Below, in pieces: positions 1 through 9,665 of a stretch of 64,000 nt of DNA (positions are counted from its first letter, which is position 1; each line of letters begins with the position of its first letter). Source of the stretch: CAYYYJ01 sp964631205 (GTDB lineage: Archaea > Aenigmatarchaeota > Aenigmatarchaeia > QMZP01 > JACQNV01); NCBI GenBank assembly GCA_964631205.1, contig CAZVWU010000005.1:24320-88319 (forward strand). The letters run 5' to 3'. The position numbers and the translations under genes were made by a program. The notes below the pieces were generated by a model. That model worked only from the letters and a program-made list of their open reading frames with translations. It had not been told where the DNA came from and ran no database searches.

Positions 1-1
1 C

Positions 2-232
2 AGGTTGGCTGAAGGCAAACTTCAGAGCATCGAAAACCTATTGGCCAGCAGGAAACCGAGTGAAGGTTTAGGCATATTATTGCCGGTAATAATAATCGTT
101 GCGGTGCTGGCTGTTGCTTTTGTGGCATTCAGGAAATTCAAAGGCAAGAAGCCTGAAGAAGGGTATGCAGAAGATGAGTATGAGGAGGAAGAAGAGTATA
201 CAGAACCTGAAGAAGGTGAAGAGCAACAATAA
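2..232 (+). CDS. C-terminal end of a membrane-anchored protein (5' partial)
   Basis: The reading frame is open to the left edge of the window, so only the last ~76 residues are visible. They comprise a short linker, one hydrophobic membrane segment (LLPVIIIVAVLAVAFVAF), a basic stop-transfer patch and a strongly acidic Glu/Tyr tail. The arrangement resembles the C-terminal anchors of the two Ig-like proteins downstream, which suggests another surface protein anchored by its C-terminus with a charged cytoplasmic tail. It is convergent with the next gene, with only three bases between the stops. No family can be assigned from this fragment. Confidence 0.7.
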   Translation, partial: RLAEGKLQSIENLLASRKPSEGLGILLPVIIIVAVLAVAFVAFRKFKGKKPEEGYAEDEYEEEEEYTEPEEGEEQQ

Positions 233-235
233 GTA

Positions 236-1642
236 TTATTCTGCTTCTTCCTTATTTCCTCTGCTCCTTAAATAAAAGAATATTGATATTATGATAACTA
301 CAAAAACTAAAATGGCTACTATAGTATAAGCGTCTGCTGGTTTTCTAATAGCAGGCCTTTCTTCTTTGGTTGAGACCTCCTTAATGTCCTCTGTAAATAT
401 CTTGCCTTTTGCTTTTTCAAGCAGGCTAAGCAGGCTTTGATATTCCTCGACATCTATCCCTTTTTCCCTGTATTTGGCCACAAAATCCCTCACCTGCAAA
501 TCAATCTCAACCCTTTCTTCCGAGTTCAGCTTATCCCTTATTTCAGACCAGTATGCATTTACATTGGCTTCTGTATCCCTGAAGGACAAGTAAGATTTCA
601 GCCTTTTCTCTGAATCGCTGCTGATTATAAACTCCAGTTCAAAATTTTCAGGGCTTATAACCTGAGGCGCTATCTCGATAATCAGCTCCCTTTTTTCCCC
701 GCTAGCTATTCTAAGTGTAGATTTTGCAAAAGCTGATGACAACCCTTTCGGCAAATTCAGGTCAACTGTGAATTCTTTTTCTTCCTCATAATTTTCAATT
801 GTTAAGGTGTAAGGTATTCGCTTTGTGTCATATGCAGAGTAGCTGTTTGGGGTTACATAGGCATACCAGCCCTGCAGCCCTATAGTATCCACAAAAATAG
901 TTGAAGTTATTTCTTTTTTGCAGAACGGCATTATTTTTGAATCGCAGAGTTTTCCGTTGACCACTGCTTCTGCAATAATTGTTGCTTCATGGGAGCCGCT
1001 TTTTGCCGGGCCGACTTGAAACTCCACTGTTTCCCATTTCCTAGGCTCAAGCCTTATATACTCTGTTTTTGGTTTTATATCAATCCTGCTTCTGGCTGTC
1101 AGCTGGATATCTATTTTGTTTTGCGAGTAAAGCCGGACTGGCAGGATCCCGGGCTCATCTTTCTTCAGCGGCATCTTGTCCCCATAAACAAAATAGGCGT
1201 CAAACATCTTCTCGTCCCTGATAGTAAAATCGCAGGGGTTTGTTTCAGGCCTTCCTATCGCTACACTGGTTCTGTTGGAAGAAATGCAGAACCCGCCTTT
1301 AACAAACTCGTTTGCTGTTTTGTCTGAATTGATGGTGATTGTGTAGTCTGAGAAGTCGCCGTCTTTTCTGCCCTTAGAGAGGAAACATAGCGGGATGCTG
1401 ACTATATTTTTTGGCGAGGCCAGGACATCTATGAATTTTATGTTTGTTTCAGCGTCTGTTGTCACATTTATTTTTATCCTATCCTCCTCGTAGACTCCAA
1501 TATCGGGTGTCAGCTTCACATTTATGCATTTTTCTGAATCTGGCTGGATTGTGAAATAGAAGTTGTTTTTAAGTTCCCTTGCTTGCGTTAGGTTTACTGC
1601 CAATAACCCTAAAACCACCAGCAATATAATTTTTCTTGTCAT
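236..1642 (-). CDS. Secreted Ig-like protein with C-terminal membrane anchor (set A, third gene)
   Basis: 468 residues. A signal peptide (about 1-21) is followed by an extracellular beta-rich region with paired cysteines. A module around YEEEKEFTVDLNLPKGL resembles CARDB/NEW3-type Ig-like domains. After a helical stretch there is one membrane helix (about 437-457) and a charged tail. It is paralogous to the gene at 7002-8360, sharing the module, the LPKGL/LPRGL motif and the topology. Its ATG overlaps the stop of the upstream 841-residue gene by four bases (ATGA), indicating translational coupling as the last gene of set A. The function is unknown; a surface scaffold or adaptor for the other two products is my inference. 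Confidence 0.85.
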   Translation of the reverse strand: MTRKIILLVVLGLLAVNLTQARELKNNFYFTIQPDSEKCINVKLTPDIGVYEEDRIKINVTTDAETNIKFIDVLASPKNIVSIPLCFLSKGRKDGDFSDYTITINSDKTANEFVKGGFCISSNRTSVAIGRPETNPCDFTIRDEKMFDAYFVYGDKMPLKKDEPGILPVRLYSQNKIDIQLTARSRIDIKPKTEYIRLEPRKWETVEFQVGPAKSGSHEATIIAEAVVNGKLCDSKIMPFCKKEITSTIFVDTIGLQGWYAYVTPNSYSAYDTKRIPYTLTIENYEEEKEFTVDLNLPKGLSSAFAKSTLRIASGEKRELIIEIAPQVISPENFELEFIISSDSEKRLKSYLSFRDTEANVNAYWSEIRDKLNSEERVEIDLQVRDFVAKYREKGIDVEEYQSLLSLLEKAKGKIFTEDIKEVSTKEERPAIRKPADAYTIVAILVFVVIIISIFFYLRSRGNKEEAE

Positions 1643-4164
1643 GGGCAGGCCTCCGTATAATTCAGGAACTTGAACTCGTCTTCTATTTTTCCTGCTAACT
1701 TTCCGCTATCGCAGTTTACAAAAACCTTTCTTTCAGCCCCTTCTTGGGGGGGATTAAGCAAGGAGTTTGCATTTGCTTCGAAAAATTGATGGGTGCCTGT
1801 GACGTTATAAACACGGAATCCCTTATCTGCCTGCCTTATCCAATAATAGTCTGTTGTGTTTACTTCAGAACACTTATCGCCAAATATGCTGTCTTTTTCA
1901 TTTATCCATTTGCCTTTAGTGAAATCGCATGCAGGCCTCTGGTTGCCATTCAGGCTAAACCACAAACCATCTGAGCAGGTGTAAGCCTCAAGATTGTAGA
2001 ACCCTTTCACATTTTCATCGCCGCACACAGTTGCAGTTTTACCGCTCACGCTGCCTTTTGCCCATATAAGGCTTGAGACAAACTCCTTGATTGTCTTGGG
2101 CTCGCCTGAGGAACGCCCTATGGACTGCCTTGCCCTGTCTTCAGCCAGCTTCACTTTGCCGCACATCTCAACAACTCCATGGAGCTTGCCTGAAAACTTT
2201 TTGGATGCGCCTTCACCTATAACATCCACATCAGGTATAGCTTGGGCTCCTTTGAATGTTCCTGCATAACTGGGCGCTGCGGGGATGCTGGCGAGGCCAG
2301 CAAGGCTGCCTATGCCCCCAAATATTAACGTTGCAGTATCCAGGTTTCTTCCTGTCTGGATAAGTTCAACTGCCTCCTTCCATGGGACTCCGCCACCAAA
2401 AAATAAATCATAAACAGCCTTGTCTGCATGAGATACCTCTCCTAGAGGCAGGGCTACCTCTTGGTTAGGGCTAAGTGTTAATGGCCCGCTGACATCTGTT
2501 GTTCCTATCAATGACACCCTAACCGCGCCTAAAACCACTCCGATAGCTGATAAGACTATCCCTGTAATTTGCATTGCGCTTACCGGAGTTCCGTAGCATA
2601 GCCTAAGGGCCAGGACAGCTATCTGCAGTATTAGGGATACAGCATTCAAAACTAATGATAAAAATGTTATTACAGAACCGCAAGCCCCGCTAAGAGTCCC
2701 ATATGTCGCTATACTTGCAGCAACGCAGACAGCGCTTGTTACAGCGAGATAAATGCCTATAGCAAGCATTATCCAGTTGATTGTCAAAGTGATATCGCTC
2801 ATGGTTTTGATTCTTCTTTCAGCTCGTTTTACTGTATTCTGGACGCTTTCCAGTTCTGCCAGATCTTCCCCCAGTATATCAAGGTCTAGTGTGGTTTTGT
2901 TTGCTATTTCTATTGTTTCTGTCCCCTTCTGTGTCAGGACATTCATGTACATCCCTATCAGCAGCGACCTGGAAGGGGAGTTTTTGTCCAGCTTTGTCAT
3001 TTTTGGTATTTCCAGGATACAATCGTATTCAGAAACATCATATACCTGCGGCTTCTGTATGTCGCCTAAATTCAAACCATATTGCGCAATGTTTTTTGGG
3101 GTGCATATTGGCTTATAAGTTTTGGCTGTGGAGTTTGGCTTTGTGTCTGCATTTATTTGGTGGTAGAAAGAGGTTGGGGATATCGAATAATTCAGGGGCG
3201 CATTTTCTATGTGGAATTTTAAATTTAAGGGAAGGGGCTGGCAGCTTGCGTTTGGCGCGCCCTTGCCTATAAGAAGCTCAGGGACAACGCAATTTAATTT
3301 CGGGGGCTCTATCTCATCGATTATTAAACTGATGCCTGTCTTTGGCTTGCACCCTGTCCTTGCCGGGAACTGGCCTTCAGGGCACCTGCAATCCTGCCAG
3401 CATGTCTGGTAGTTTTCGCCTATGTCGCACCTTGCATCACCGCAGACCTGCGGGACATTATAGAAAGTTATTGGCGAATAGATTTTTTCATCTGCCGGGA
3501 AAGCAAATATGTAGCCTGAATCTTTTTCCAATTCAGAAACCTCCCTTGGGTTTTCCAGGTTTATGTTTTGGGGGGAATTTTTTGCAGCCACCCCAGCAGT
3601 TATCTGGTATATTTTCTTGCCTTTGAAATCAACCCTGTCTACAAAACTTGCAGGGATCATCCCATAGCTTTGTATGAATTTTTTCACGTCAGTTATGTTT
3701 ACAGAGGAGTAGAGGTCGATTTCGCCGGGGTCTGTATTTTGGACTCCGCCATCCAATATATAACTCCAGTCAGCCAGCCAGCTCTGGTTTGTTTTTATTA
3801 AACTGATGATGCCAGCTTTTCCGTTATTTTCCAGCTCTGAAAGTTTTAAGATGGCGTCAGCCTTGTTTGCAAATTCTATCGGGCTTGATTTTATGCAGTC
3901 TATGGGGTTTTTGTCTTTGCATAAATACAATAAAGCAGCCTCTACAGAGGAACCAGAACTTCCTATGTCAATCCTTACATCGCCCGAATCCCCTACTCCA
4001 ATCAGCTTTCTCTCCAAGTAATCATTGATGTCGAGCTTTATCTGTTCTGTGGCTTTCTGTGTTATGATATTTATGTTTACTGCGACAGCAGTGTTTGCAT
4101 TTACAAGCAAAAATATTGATGCAAAGACAGCTATGCAGAGCAGGTTATAGTTGAGAGTTTTCAT
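1639..4164 (-). CDS. Large secreted protein with internal membrane segments (set A, second gene)
   Basis: 841 residues with a signal peptide (about 1-28). The ectodomain carries a Cys-rich, Asp/Glu-rich patch near residue 240 (CGDARCDIGENYQTC), which could bind calcium. Three or four hydrophobic helices lie at about 460-546, and a Cys-containing C-terminal part follows. It matches the giant gene at 11481-16736 in order: the N-terminal domain with a CI..S motif, a FI...IP..FV/W.RV segment, the CG(N/D) patch, a KTGI stretch and central hydrophobic helices. It sits between the pilin-like 902-residue gene (67 bases upstream, with a palindrome between) and the Ig-like gene, which it overlaps by four bases. 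No known family was recognised. Confidence 0.8.
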   Translation of the reverse strand: MKTLNYNLLCIAVFASIFLLVNANTAVAVNINIITQKATEQIKLDINDYLERKLIGVGDSGDVRIDIGSSGSSVEAALLYLCKDKNPIDCIKSSPIEFANKADAILKLSELENNGKAGIISLIKTNQSWLADWSYILDGGVQNTDPGEIDLYSSVNITDVKKFIQSYGMIPASFVDRVDFKGKKIYQITAGVAAKNSPQNINLENPREVSELEKDSGYIFAFPADEKIYSPITFYNVPQVCGDARCDIGENYQTCWQDCRCPEGQFPARTGCKPKTGISLIIDEIEPPKLNCVVPELLIGKGAPNASCQPLPLNLKFHIENAPLNYSISPTSFYHQINADTKPNSTAKTYKPICTPKNIAQYGLNLGDIQKPQVYDVSEYDCILEIPKMTKLDKNSPSRSLLIGMYMNVLTQKGTETIEIANKTTLDLDILGEDLAELESVQNTVKRAERRIKTMSDITLTINWIMLAIGIYLAVTSAVCVAASIATYGTLSGACGSVITFLSLVLNAVSLILQIAVLALRLCYGTPVSAMQITGIVLSAIGVVLGAVRVSLIGTTDVSGPLTLSPNQEVALPLGEVSHADKAVYDLFFGGGVPWKEAVELIQTGRNLDTATLIFGGIGSLAGLASIPAAPSYAGTFKGAQAIPDVDVIGEGASKKFSGKLHGVVEMCGKVKLAEDRARQSIGRSSGEPKTIKEFVSSLIWAKGSVSGKTATVCGDENVKGFYNLEAYTCSDGLWFSLNGNQRPACDFTKGKWINEKDSIFGDKCSEVNTTDYYWIRQADKGFRVYNVTGTHQFFEANANSLLNPPQEGAERKVFVNCDSGKLAGKIEDEFKFLNYTEACP

Positions 4165-4184
4165 ATTTTCATCACTTCTATTTA

Positions 4185-4219
4185 TTTTGGGATCTCAGCC
4201 CTTTTTCTAAAAGGGCTGA
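4185..4219. repeat. Palindromic repeat, TTTTGGG...GGGCTGA family (intergenic copy 1)
   Basis: A perfect inverted repeat, CAGCCCTTTT / AAAAGGGCTG with a 3-base loop (4196-4218), is preceded by TTTTGGGATCT. The whole unit aligns with 18748-18789, 6876-6919 and 31646-31678, including bases outside the stem. It lies between the first and second genes of set A, so in mRNA it would form a hairpin inside the operon and could set relative expression or processing. The repeat is directly visible; the role is inferred. Confidence 0.75.
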
Positions 4220-4230
4220 TTTTTCATATT

Positions 4231-6939
4231 TTATTCCAAACGTCCATAATCTCCGTAGAGCCAAGGCGAATATTTTTTGTGTGCTTTATCCAGTCCAGAG
4301 TCAACAGCTATAGAGCCGGCATAAGTAATCGGCACAGAATCGGTGAACTTGCAGGAAGTTGGTTTCTCCCTGTTAACCGGTTCTATTTTGCAATGTTGTT
4401 TGAATATTGGGACAGCGGTGCTGAAATCAAATTCGTCCTTCTCGAATAAGCCGGTCACTTTGAATGAAGGCACAAATGCATTGACATAGTATTCGCTGTC
4501 TTCTTCCTTCACCTCAAAATCAAATCTCGTTATGCCCTTTATTAAAAAGTCGTGGGATAGTGTTTGGTACCTTCTGCATCCTTGGAAAGCAGAAAATTTC
4601 TTGCAGATTTTTTTCCTGTAAGTGACCTTTTTTGTTGTTGTGACTTCAGCAGTATATTCTTGGGGAGAGAGGTAGTCGATGACACTAGATGCTTGCGCTG
4701 TATGCTGTTTTTGAGGGGTTGTTACGGCTTCTTCGCCAGCCACATCCGCTGTTGCATTGGAAATAATAGCGGCTGTGAATATCGCTGATTCTCCTGGTTT
4801 TATAAATCCGTCCTGTGTTGCATTGGACCATAGAAGCCCGAGGATTTCGGTGTCAGCAGTTGCAGAAAAAATTGTGGATGTTATGGATGCTGTATTTGAT
4901 TTGTCTACAAACTTGTGGTCTGACGCGTCTAACTGGAGTTCCACTCTTATTATATTTTGTTTTTCTGGATTGGCAACACGCAAGCTGATTATATTCTTTG
5001 CTTCGCTTTCGCTCGCATTGATTGTTAACGGGAACTCAACAATATTGGAGGTTGCTGTGCCGTTTTTATAGGTTGTTATTAAATTGCCTTCAATTGTAGA
5101 CTCCTGGTTCTGCCATAATGATAGGTCAATAGGCTCTATATCATCCAATAAAGTCTGCCCACCATTGGCCACCACAATTTCTATTTGGTTCCATGGCCTT
5201 TGGGTTTTGGGCTCGAAAGTAACTGATATCGAATCTGCTGTTTCCGGGGTTAGGTCTATTGCAAAAGGGAATTCCAATGTTTTCCTATCATCGCTTGTCC
5301 TTGGTTGAAAACCGGGATTATATTCTTTATGCGCCGCCTCTGTGAATGGATATGGCGCGTTGACTACAGCTTTGTTGAAATTGAATATTACAATGGGGTT
5401 TTTCTTTAATACAACATTCTTATTAAGGTCTGACATGCTTACAACATCAAAAAACTGGCCATACTGCGGATTGTAAACATTTAATTCGGATATCCCGCAT
5501 GCAGAATGGGCTTCAACAATGCCTTCCTGGTCTGTCAACCCGAGAAGGCAGGGGCCTGCTGAGACTTTTGTGTCTGGTATTGGAGTTCCACCAGAATCAG
5601 AGACGGAAATTTTAACCGGGCACTTCCTATCCCCGCAAGGGTCCTCTATCTCAGTAAAATTCCCTATGACATCGCAATTCCCTATTTCATTATTATCTAT
5701 ATATGCCAGTGTCCCAAAATTTAACTCGAAATCGCCTGATTTCACAGTGGCCACTATCGGCATGTTTAAGCTGTATTCTATATCAAACCCGACTAGGCAA
5801 AATGGTATCCATTGGTGGAGCGGTTTTGCGTTTGTTATCGAAACAGCATTTTGCGAAGGCTGGAAGTTTTTCTGGCTGACCTCAGAGCCCCTGTGGAATT
5901 TTATTTCCAGATCAGGATAAGTTTTGTTATTCAAGTCCGGGATATAATATTCAAGAAATTTCCTATCCTTGGGCGGCGGGTTAACAAGCCTTTCTGTATA
6001 TTGTATGAGGTCTTCTCTCTGCTCCTCTGTTATATTTGCAAAGACTGCGTCTATCTCTTTCCTTTTCTCCTCTGGCACTGTTTCCAGCATCTCAGCAAAC
6101 GTAAGCCTTTTTCCATCCCCAATAGGCGGCTGCTGCCAGAGCAAGATTTTGGATGCCGCAAAATCCACAATTTTTTCAGCTGCCTTCTCAAGGTCGTCCC
6201 TTGTCCTGAATATGGAATCTCCGCATTTCGACAGCATACCAAGCGTAGGGAAGAACCTTGGGTTTGTGTGGTACATCAAAGATGAAATAAAAATGTCGAG
6301 GTGCCTCTTTTTGGAATTGTCCTGGACAAAATCAGATGCAAAATCGTAGGCCCGTCGAAAAGACACGGGCACATTTATTTTATATGGCTGCATGAGGTCA
6401 AAGCCTTCCAAGCTGGTTTTCATGTAGACATCTATCGCAATATCCTGGTCCCTGATCAGGACTTCGATATTTTCCCTTCTCGCTGGCTCTATTTTTATTT
6501 CCTTGCCATAAGACTTTTTGATGGGGGAAAAATCAAAATCTTTTAGCCTATTCTCCAGGCCGAGCTTTATCTCCTCATTTATCCTGTCAAGGCTTGGTAT
6601 AAACCTTTTCTGGCAGAGGCCCCAGTATGCGACTTTGCTCCCTGCAAAATTTATATTGTTGGGGGGGGCATTATAATATCCGCCCTGCCTGCCAATCCTG
6701 ATGACCGTTTCTTCTGCCGCATTCTGGACAGCCCTTTCAATATCGCTCTTTACCAGCTTTTTCAGGTTTGCTATATTGGCGGGCTCAGGCTTGACGAGAG
6801 TCTGGCTTACAATTAAAGCGATTGTTATCGAGACGATTGCTATCGCGAGGATTATTATGATCTCTGTCTGCCCCTTCAGCCCTTTTCTTTCCCGAAATAA
6901 AAGGCCCGAACGCCCAAAAGAAAGGGGTTTAGTATACAT
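4231..6939 (-). CDS. Large pilin-like surface protein (set A, first gene)
   Basis: 902 residues. The N-terminus is RERKGLKGQTE followed by ~20 hydrophobic residues, matching class III (pilin-like) signal peptides cut between Gly and Gln so that the helix stays on the mature protein. The large ectodomain includes a region like carboxypeptidase-regulatory Ig folds near residue 436 (CPVKISVSDSGG...DQEGIVEA) and a Cys-containing C-terminus. It is paralogous to 16751-18871; both share GGY...GxKVxxW after the helix and the CP.KI...LG.TD.EG block. It is far larger than ordinary pilins. A palindromic repeat (6876-6919) encodes the residues just before the KGLKGQ site, so the true start could lie nearer that site. 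It heads set A. Confidence 0.85.
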   Translation of the reverse strand: MYTKPLSFGRSGLLFRERKGLKGQTEIIIILAIAIVSITIALIVSQTLVKPEPANIANLKKLVKSDIERAVQNAAEETVIRIGRQGGYYNAPPNNINFAGSKVAYWGLCQKRFIPSLDRINEEIKLGLENRLKDFDFSPIKKSYGKEIKIEPARRENIEVLIRDQDIAIDVYMKTSLEGFDLMQPYKINVPVSFRRAYDFASDFVQDNSKKRHLDIFISSLMYHTNPRFFPTLGMLSKCGDSIFRTRDDLEKAAEKIVDFAASKILLWQQPPIGDGKRLTFAEMLETVPEEKRKEIDAVFANITEEQREDLIQYTERLVNPPPKDRKFLEYYIPDLNNKTYPDLEIKFHRGSEVSQKNFQPSQNAVSITNAKPLHQWIPFCLVGFDIEYSLNMPIVATVKSGDFELNFGTLAYIDNNEIGNCDVIGNFTEIEDPCGDRKCPVKISVSDSGGTPIPDTKVSAGPCLLGLTDQEGIVEAHSACGISELNVYNPQYGQFFDVVSMSDLNKNVVLKKNPIVIFNFNKAVVNAPYPFTEAAHKEYNPGFQPRTSDDRKTLEFPFAIDLTPETADSISVTFEPKTQRPWNQIEIVVANGGQTLLDDIEPIDLSLWQNQESTIEGNLITTYKNGTATSNIVEFPLTINASESEAKNIISLRVANPEKQNIIRVELQLDASDHKFVDKSNTASITSTIFSATADTEILGLLWSNATQDGFIKPGESAIFTAAIISNATADVAGEEAVTTPQKQHTAQASSVIDYLSPQEYTAEVTTTKKVTYRKKICKKFSAFQGCRRYQTLSHDFLIKGITRFDFEVKEEDSEYYVNAFVPSFKVTGLFEKDEFDFSTAVPIFKQHCKIEPVNREKPTSCKFTDSVPITYAGSIAVDSGLDKAHKKYSPWLYGDYGRLE
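6876..6919 (-). repeat. Palindromic repeat, TTTTGGG...GGGCTGA family (in-frame coding copy 1)
   Basis: Read on the minus strand this is TTTTGGGCGTTCGG, then a stem-forming CCTTTT...AAAGAAAAGGGCTGA. It encodes residues immediately before the KGLKGQ signal of the 902-residue protein. The TTTTGGGnGTTCGG start and the GGGCTGA end match the intergenic copy at 31646-31678, so the same repeat exists outside and inside coding sequence. In-frame insertion of a short palindrome is reminiscent of Rickettsia palindromic elements; this is an analogy, not homology. Confidence 0.7.
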
Positions 6940-7001
6940 ATATACTATAATTGAGCTAACCTGAATAAAAATAAAATATCAGAATTAAAGGGGCATCAAA
7001 A

Positions 7002-8360
7002 TCAGTATCTGCCTGCTCTTTCCCAATAATTATCATCAGCTTCTTCTTGGCTGCCCCTTCTTTTAAGCAGCATAAACAAAACAAGGGCCACCAGGACTAT
7101 CACAACTATTATAAGGACTGTCAGGTCGATCCCGCCTTCTGCTTTCTTGGATGTTTTTTGGGCAGGCTGGATTGTCTCCACACTCTCGGTTTTGTTGGCT
7201 GCCTTGTTTGCAAGGTCGCTGAAAGACCTGAGGTCTTCTGCCAAAGTTGAGTCTTTTGACCTTATTATTGCCTGGTTTATATCAGAAAGCGCTTTGGAGT
7301 CCAGTGCTTCTGTTGTTTTTAGCCTGTTTAAGTCGCAGGAAGCTTCGTTTACAGACAACGAACCCTGCAATGTTTTTGTTGCCTGGCCTTTTACTGATAT
7401 TGTGAAGGTATACGAACATTCCGACCCTTCGGCCTCTAATTCTATAATTATATTTTCCCTGTTGGATATGGTTTTTGTTGTGGTGTTAAAGCCGGACTTT
7501 AAACCTCTTGGCAAGCTCAGTTCAACTGCATAATCTTTTTCTTCCCCATAGTTCCTTATCTCAAGGTAATATTTTACTGGCTGGCCTTTTTTTGTAGAGG
7601 CTGATTCAGGCATCAGGGTGGCTGAAAAATTGGCGGATGCGAGGGATTCCGGAGGATCCCGGACTGTTAAAAGTGTGGATGCTGTTTTTGTGCAGCCTGG
7701 GAGAGCGCAGCCCCTCACGACGGCTCTCACATTCAGGATGTTGTCTGTCTGGGTTCTTATCTTCTGGCTGACCACAATTTTTTCCTGGGGCCTTGTTGTG
7801 ACAGATAAGGTTTTCCCTGTTTCCAGGATTTCAATGTCCATGTCTAGCCTTATGGTTGAATATATTTCTATCTGGTATTCGCCTTCTATGTTGGGCTCCA
7901 GATATGTCACGGGATCCATCCTTATATCGAAGTATTTCTGGTTCAGGCTCACCACAGCGCAGGGGTTCCCGCTTCCTGTGTCCTGGTCTTCCTGTTCAGC
8001 AACACAGATCCCATAATTGAATTCCTTCTGCTTTCCCCTTGCATCTGCTGTAAACTTAATGATTTTTGTCTGGTTTACAGCCTTTCCAAAGGTATTGAAG
8101 CAGATAGGTATGCTGACAGGGTTTCCAGGGTCAGTGAAGACCTCTGCGCTTGTAAAGTCGCACCATTCGCCGCAATCAGAGCTCAGGCTAAAAGTTGCAG
8201 GGACCCCAAACACGCCAACATCGTCAGGGATTTCAGCATTGATGCATTTCAGCGCCTCCGGCGCCATGGCAAAGTTCGTGCCGTCTTTCAGCGAGGCTTG
8301 AGCGGTTCCGGCAATAACAAGGAAACCTAAAATAAGCATTGCTCCTGTAAGGGATTTCAT
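7002..8360 (-). CDS. Secreted Ig-like protein with C-terminal membrane anchor (set B, third gene)
   Basis: 452 residues from the ATG at 8360, chosen because it gives a normal signal peptide (MKSLTGAMLILGFLVIAG); the frame is open 24 codons further up. The ectodomain has paired cysteines and an Ig-like module (YGEEKDYAVELSLPRGL) matching the set A gene at 236-1642. A helical region, one membrane helix (about residues 411-433) and a charged tail follow. In set A the equivalent gene directly follows the large secreted gene. Here ~3.1 kb of other genes intervene, so it probably needs its own promoter; the symmetric TATA-like box at 8411-8422 could serve both directions. Confidence 0.85.
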   Translation of the reverse strand: MKSLTGAMLILGFLVIAGTAQASLKDGTNFAMAPEALKCINAEIPDDVGVFGVPATFSLSSDCGEWCDFTSAEVFTDPGNPVSIPICFNTFGKAVNQTKIIKFTADARGKQKEFNYGICVAEQEDQDTGSGNPCAVVSLNQKYFDIRMDPVTYLEPNIEGEYQIEIYSTIRLDMDIEILETGKTLSVTTRPQEKIVVSQKIRTQTDNILNVRAVVRGCALPGCTKTASTLLTVRDPPESLASANFSATLMPESASTKKGQPVKYYLEIRNYGEEKDYAVELSLPRGLKSGFNTTTKTISNRENIIIELEAEGSECSYTFTISVKGQATKTLQGSLSVNEASCDLNRLKTTEALDSKALSDINQAIIRSKDSTLAEDLRSFSDLANKAANKTESVETIQPAQKTSKKAEGGIDLTVLIIVVIVLVALVLFMLLKRRGSQEEADDNYWERAGRY

Positions 8361-8410
8361 AATATTATATTGTTCGACCCGCTTAAAAGACAGAAATAGG
8401 GCCGCAAAAT

Positions 8411-8422
8411 GCTTTATAAAGC
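8411..8422 (+). promoter_or_regulatory. TATA-type promoter box GCTTTATAAAGC
   Basis: A perfect 12-base palindrome containing TTTATAAA lies 34 bases before the GTG at 8445. The identical box stands 33 bases before the start at 10510 and 32 bases before the ATG at 55801. With TBP binding about 26-30 bases before initiation, transcripts would start at or next to the start codon, i.e. be leaderless. Confidence 0.7.
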
Positions 8423-8444
8423 CTGTTGCCATTCTTAAAATAAG

Positions 8445-9434
8445 GTGAATTTTATTAGCGGCTACCTAAGAGGTTTCATAGACGGGATTTATAGTAGGGG
8501 CAGAAAAAATTTCAGGGACCTGCTAGCTTTTTCATTGGTTGGGGCTGTTTCTTTCGGATCAATGAAGGGGTATAAATCGTATACAGTGTATATTGAAAGG
8601 CGTGAAAAGGAGAGAGCGGCAATAGTAGAAGGGTTCGAGAGCCTTATTGAAGTTGACAGAGACTTAAAGGCAGATTATTCAGAAAAAATAGGCGCGGAAG
8701 CTGCAGAAAGGAAAAGGCTGGAGGCTCAACTCGTAGAGTTGAGAAAAAGATTGGAAAAAGGGATGGGGGATTATTCAACAGAATTAGAAAAAGACAGGAA
8801 AGAGAGGAAAGATTTTATGGCTGAGCTTAAAAAAATCCAGTTTCCCCCTTCCCAGATTCGTGTCGAGTCAACCATTTATCCCGGGCTGACTGGAAAGCCG
8901 TCAACAAAAGAAGAGCGTGCAAAAAAAGCGAGGATTTTGGTTGAGAGAATGAAAGATTCAGGATGCATGGTTAAAAAGAAAGAAATTATGGCAGAGAGAC
9001 AAAGCATTGTGCTAGTTAAAAGCCTTGAGACTTCAAGGGGGCGAGCTGTTATTTACTCTATTGAGTGGATAGAAAAAGGAGGAAGAGGTTATCAAGAATC
9101 TATGCTTGCTCTGGGACTTGATCCGAAAAAACCAATAGATAGTAATGAGATAGAAACCATGGCAAAGAAGTTTTTTGGTTTTTTGGATCATTGGGGTGAC
9201 TCCAGAAAGAGTCTTAGTTATAATGAATCGGCAATGAGGGATGCAGTTTATGAAACTTGCAGAGAAATCGTGATTGATTTTGAGCGCGATGGCGAACCAG
9301 ATGGTTTCTTCAGAGACGGGATGAAAAGAGAGCTTGAAAAAGAAGTCGTGGGGATTTTCTACAACGGATTGCTTGATTCTTGCTTACAAGCCATCCCTGA
9401 AACACCCGATCAACCCGCGAACCCTAAAAGGTAG
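8445..9434 (+). CDS. N-terminally anchored coiled-coil protein, cassette gene 1
   Basis: 329 residues from GTG. The first ~45 residues contain a membrane segment (DLLAFSLVGAVSFGSMKGY). A heptad-rich coiled coil follows to about residue 125, then a charged globular region with two or three cysteines. The N-terminal ~85 residues and the last ten (ETPDQPANPK) closely match the gene at 10510-11478, while the central ~200 residues show no visible similarity. The shared promoter box and shared 3' flank show that the two genes arose by local duplication with replacement of the middle. It lies inside set B on the opposite strand. No known domain was recognised. Confidence 0.8.
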   Translation: MNFISGYLRGFIDGIYSRGRKNFRDLLAFSLVGAVSFGSMKGYKSYTVYIERREKERAAIVEGFESLIEVDRDLKADYSEKIGAEAAERKRLEAQLVELRKRLEKGMGDYSTELEKDRKERKDFMAELKKIQFPPSQIRVESTIYPGLTGKPSTKEERAKKARILVERMKDSGCMVKKKEIMAERQSIVLVKSLETSRGRAVIYSIEWIEKGGRGYQESMLALGLDPKKPIDSNEIETMAKKFFGFLDHWGDSRKSLSYNESAMRDAVYETCREIVIDFERDGEPDGFFRDGMKRELEKEVVGIFYNGLLDSCLQAIPETPDQPANPKR

Positions 9435-9440
9435 TTTTAT

Positions 9441-9560
9441 TTAGGGCTTGCTTTTTGGAACAGCTATAACTGTGACACCATCTGATTCAACCGGATCTTT
9501 ATCATCAATATCTTTTATAGAAGACAGTTTTACTTTTATTTTATAGGGCTGGCCGCCCCT
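9441..9560 (-). pseudogene. Relic copy of the 3' end of the giant set B gene
   Basis: Minus-strand translation gives about 39 residues ending YKIKVKLSS...VESDGVTVIAVPKSKP then stop. This matches the end of the giant protein (YKIKVKLEM...VESNEVTVIAVPKSKPK). The frame closes upstream near 9580, and no signal peptide or start is present. It lies just downstream of cassette gene 1, exactly as the intact 3' end lies just downstream of cassette gene 2. The duplication unit therefore contained the cassette gene plus the tail of its convergent neighbour. From 9560 to 9650 another frame is briefly open, but no match was seen. Confidence 0.75.
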
Positions 9561-9665
9561 GCAATCTGGCCTATATCGCTATCGAAGGGTTGCATGGCGT
9601 CACCTAAGATTGGGGAGGCCTGTTGTTGAGTCTGGTTTATTAATTCCTGTTCCAATTATTGTGAT

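Noticed and set aside
236..8360. Set A and set B considered as an archaellum or classic type IV pilus operon
   Set aside because: No FlaI/TadA-type ATPase, FlaJ/TadC-type platform or small archaellins are present, and the proteins are many times larger than pilins.
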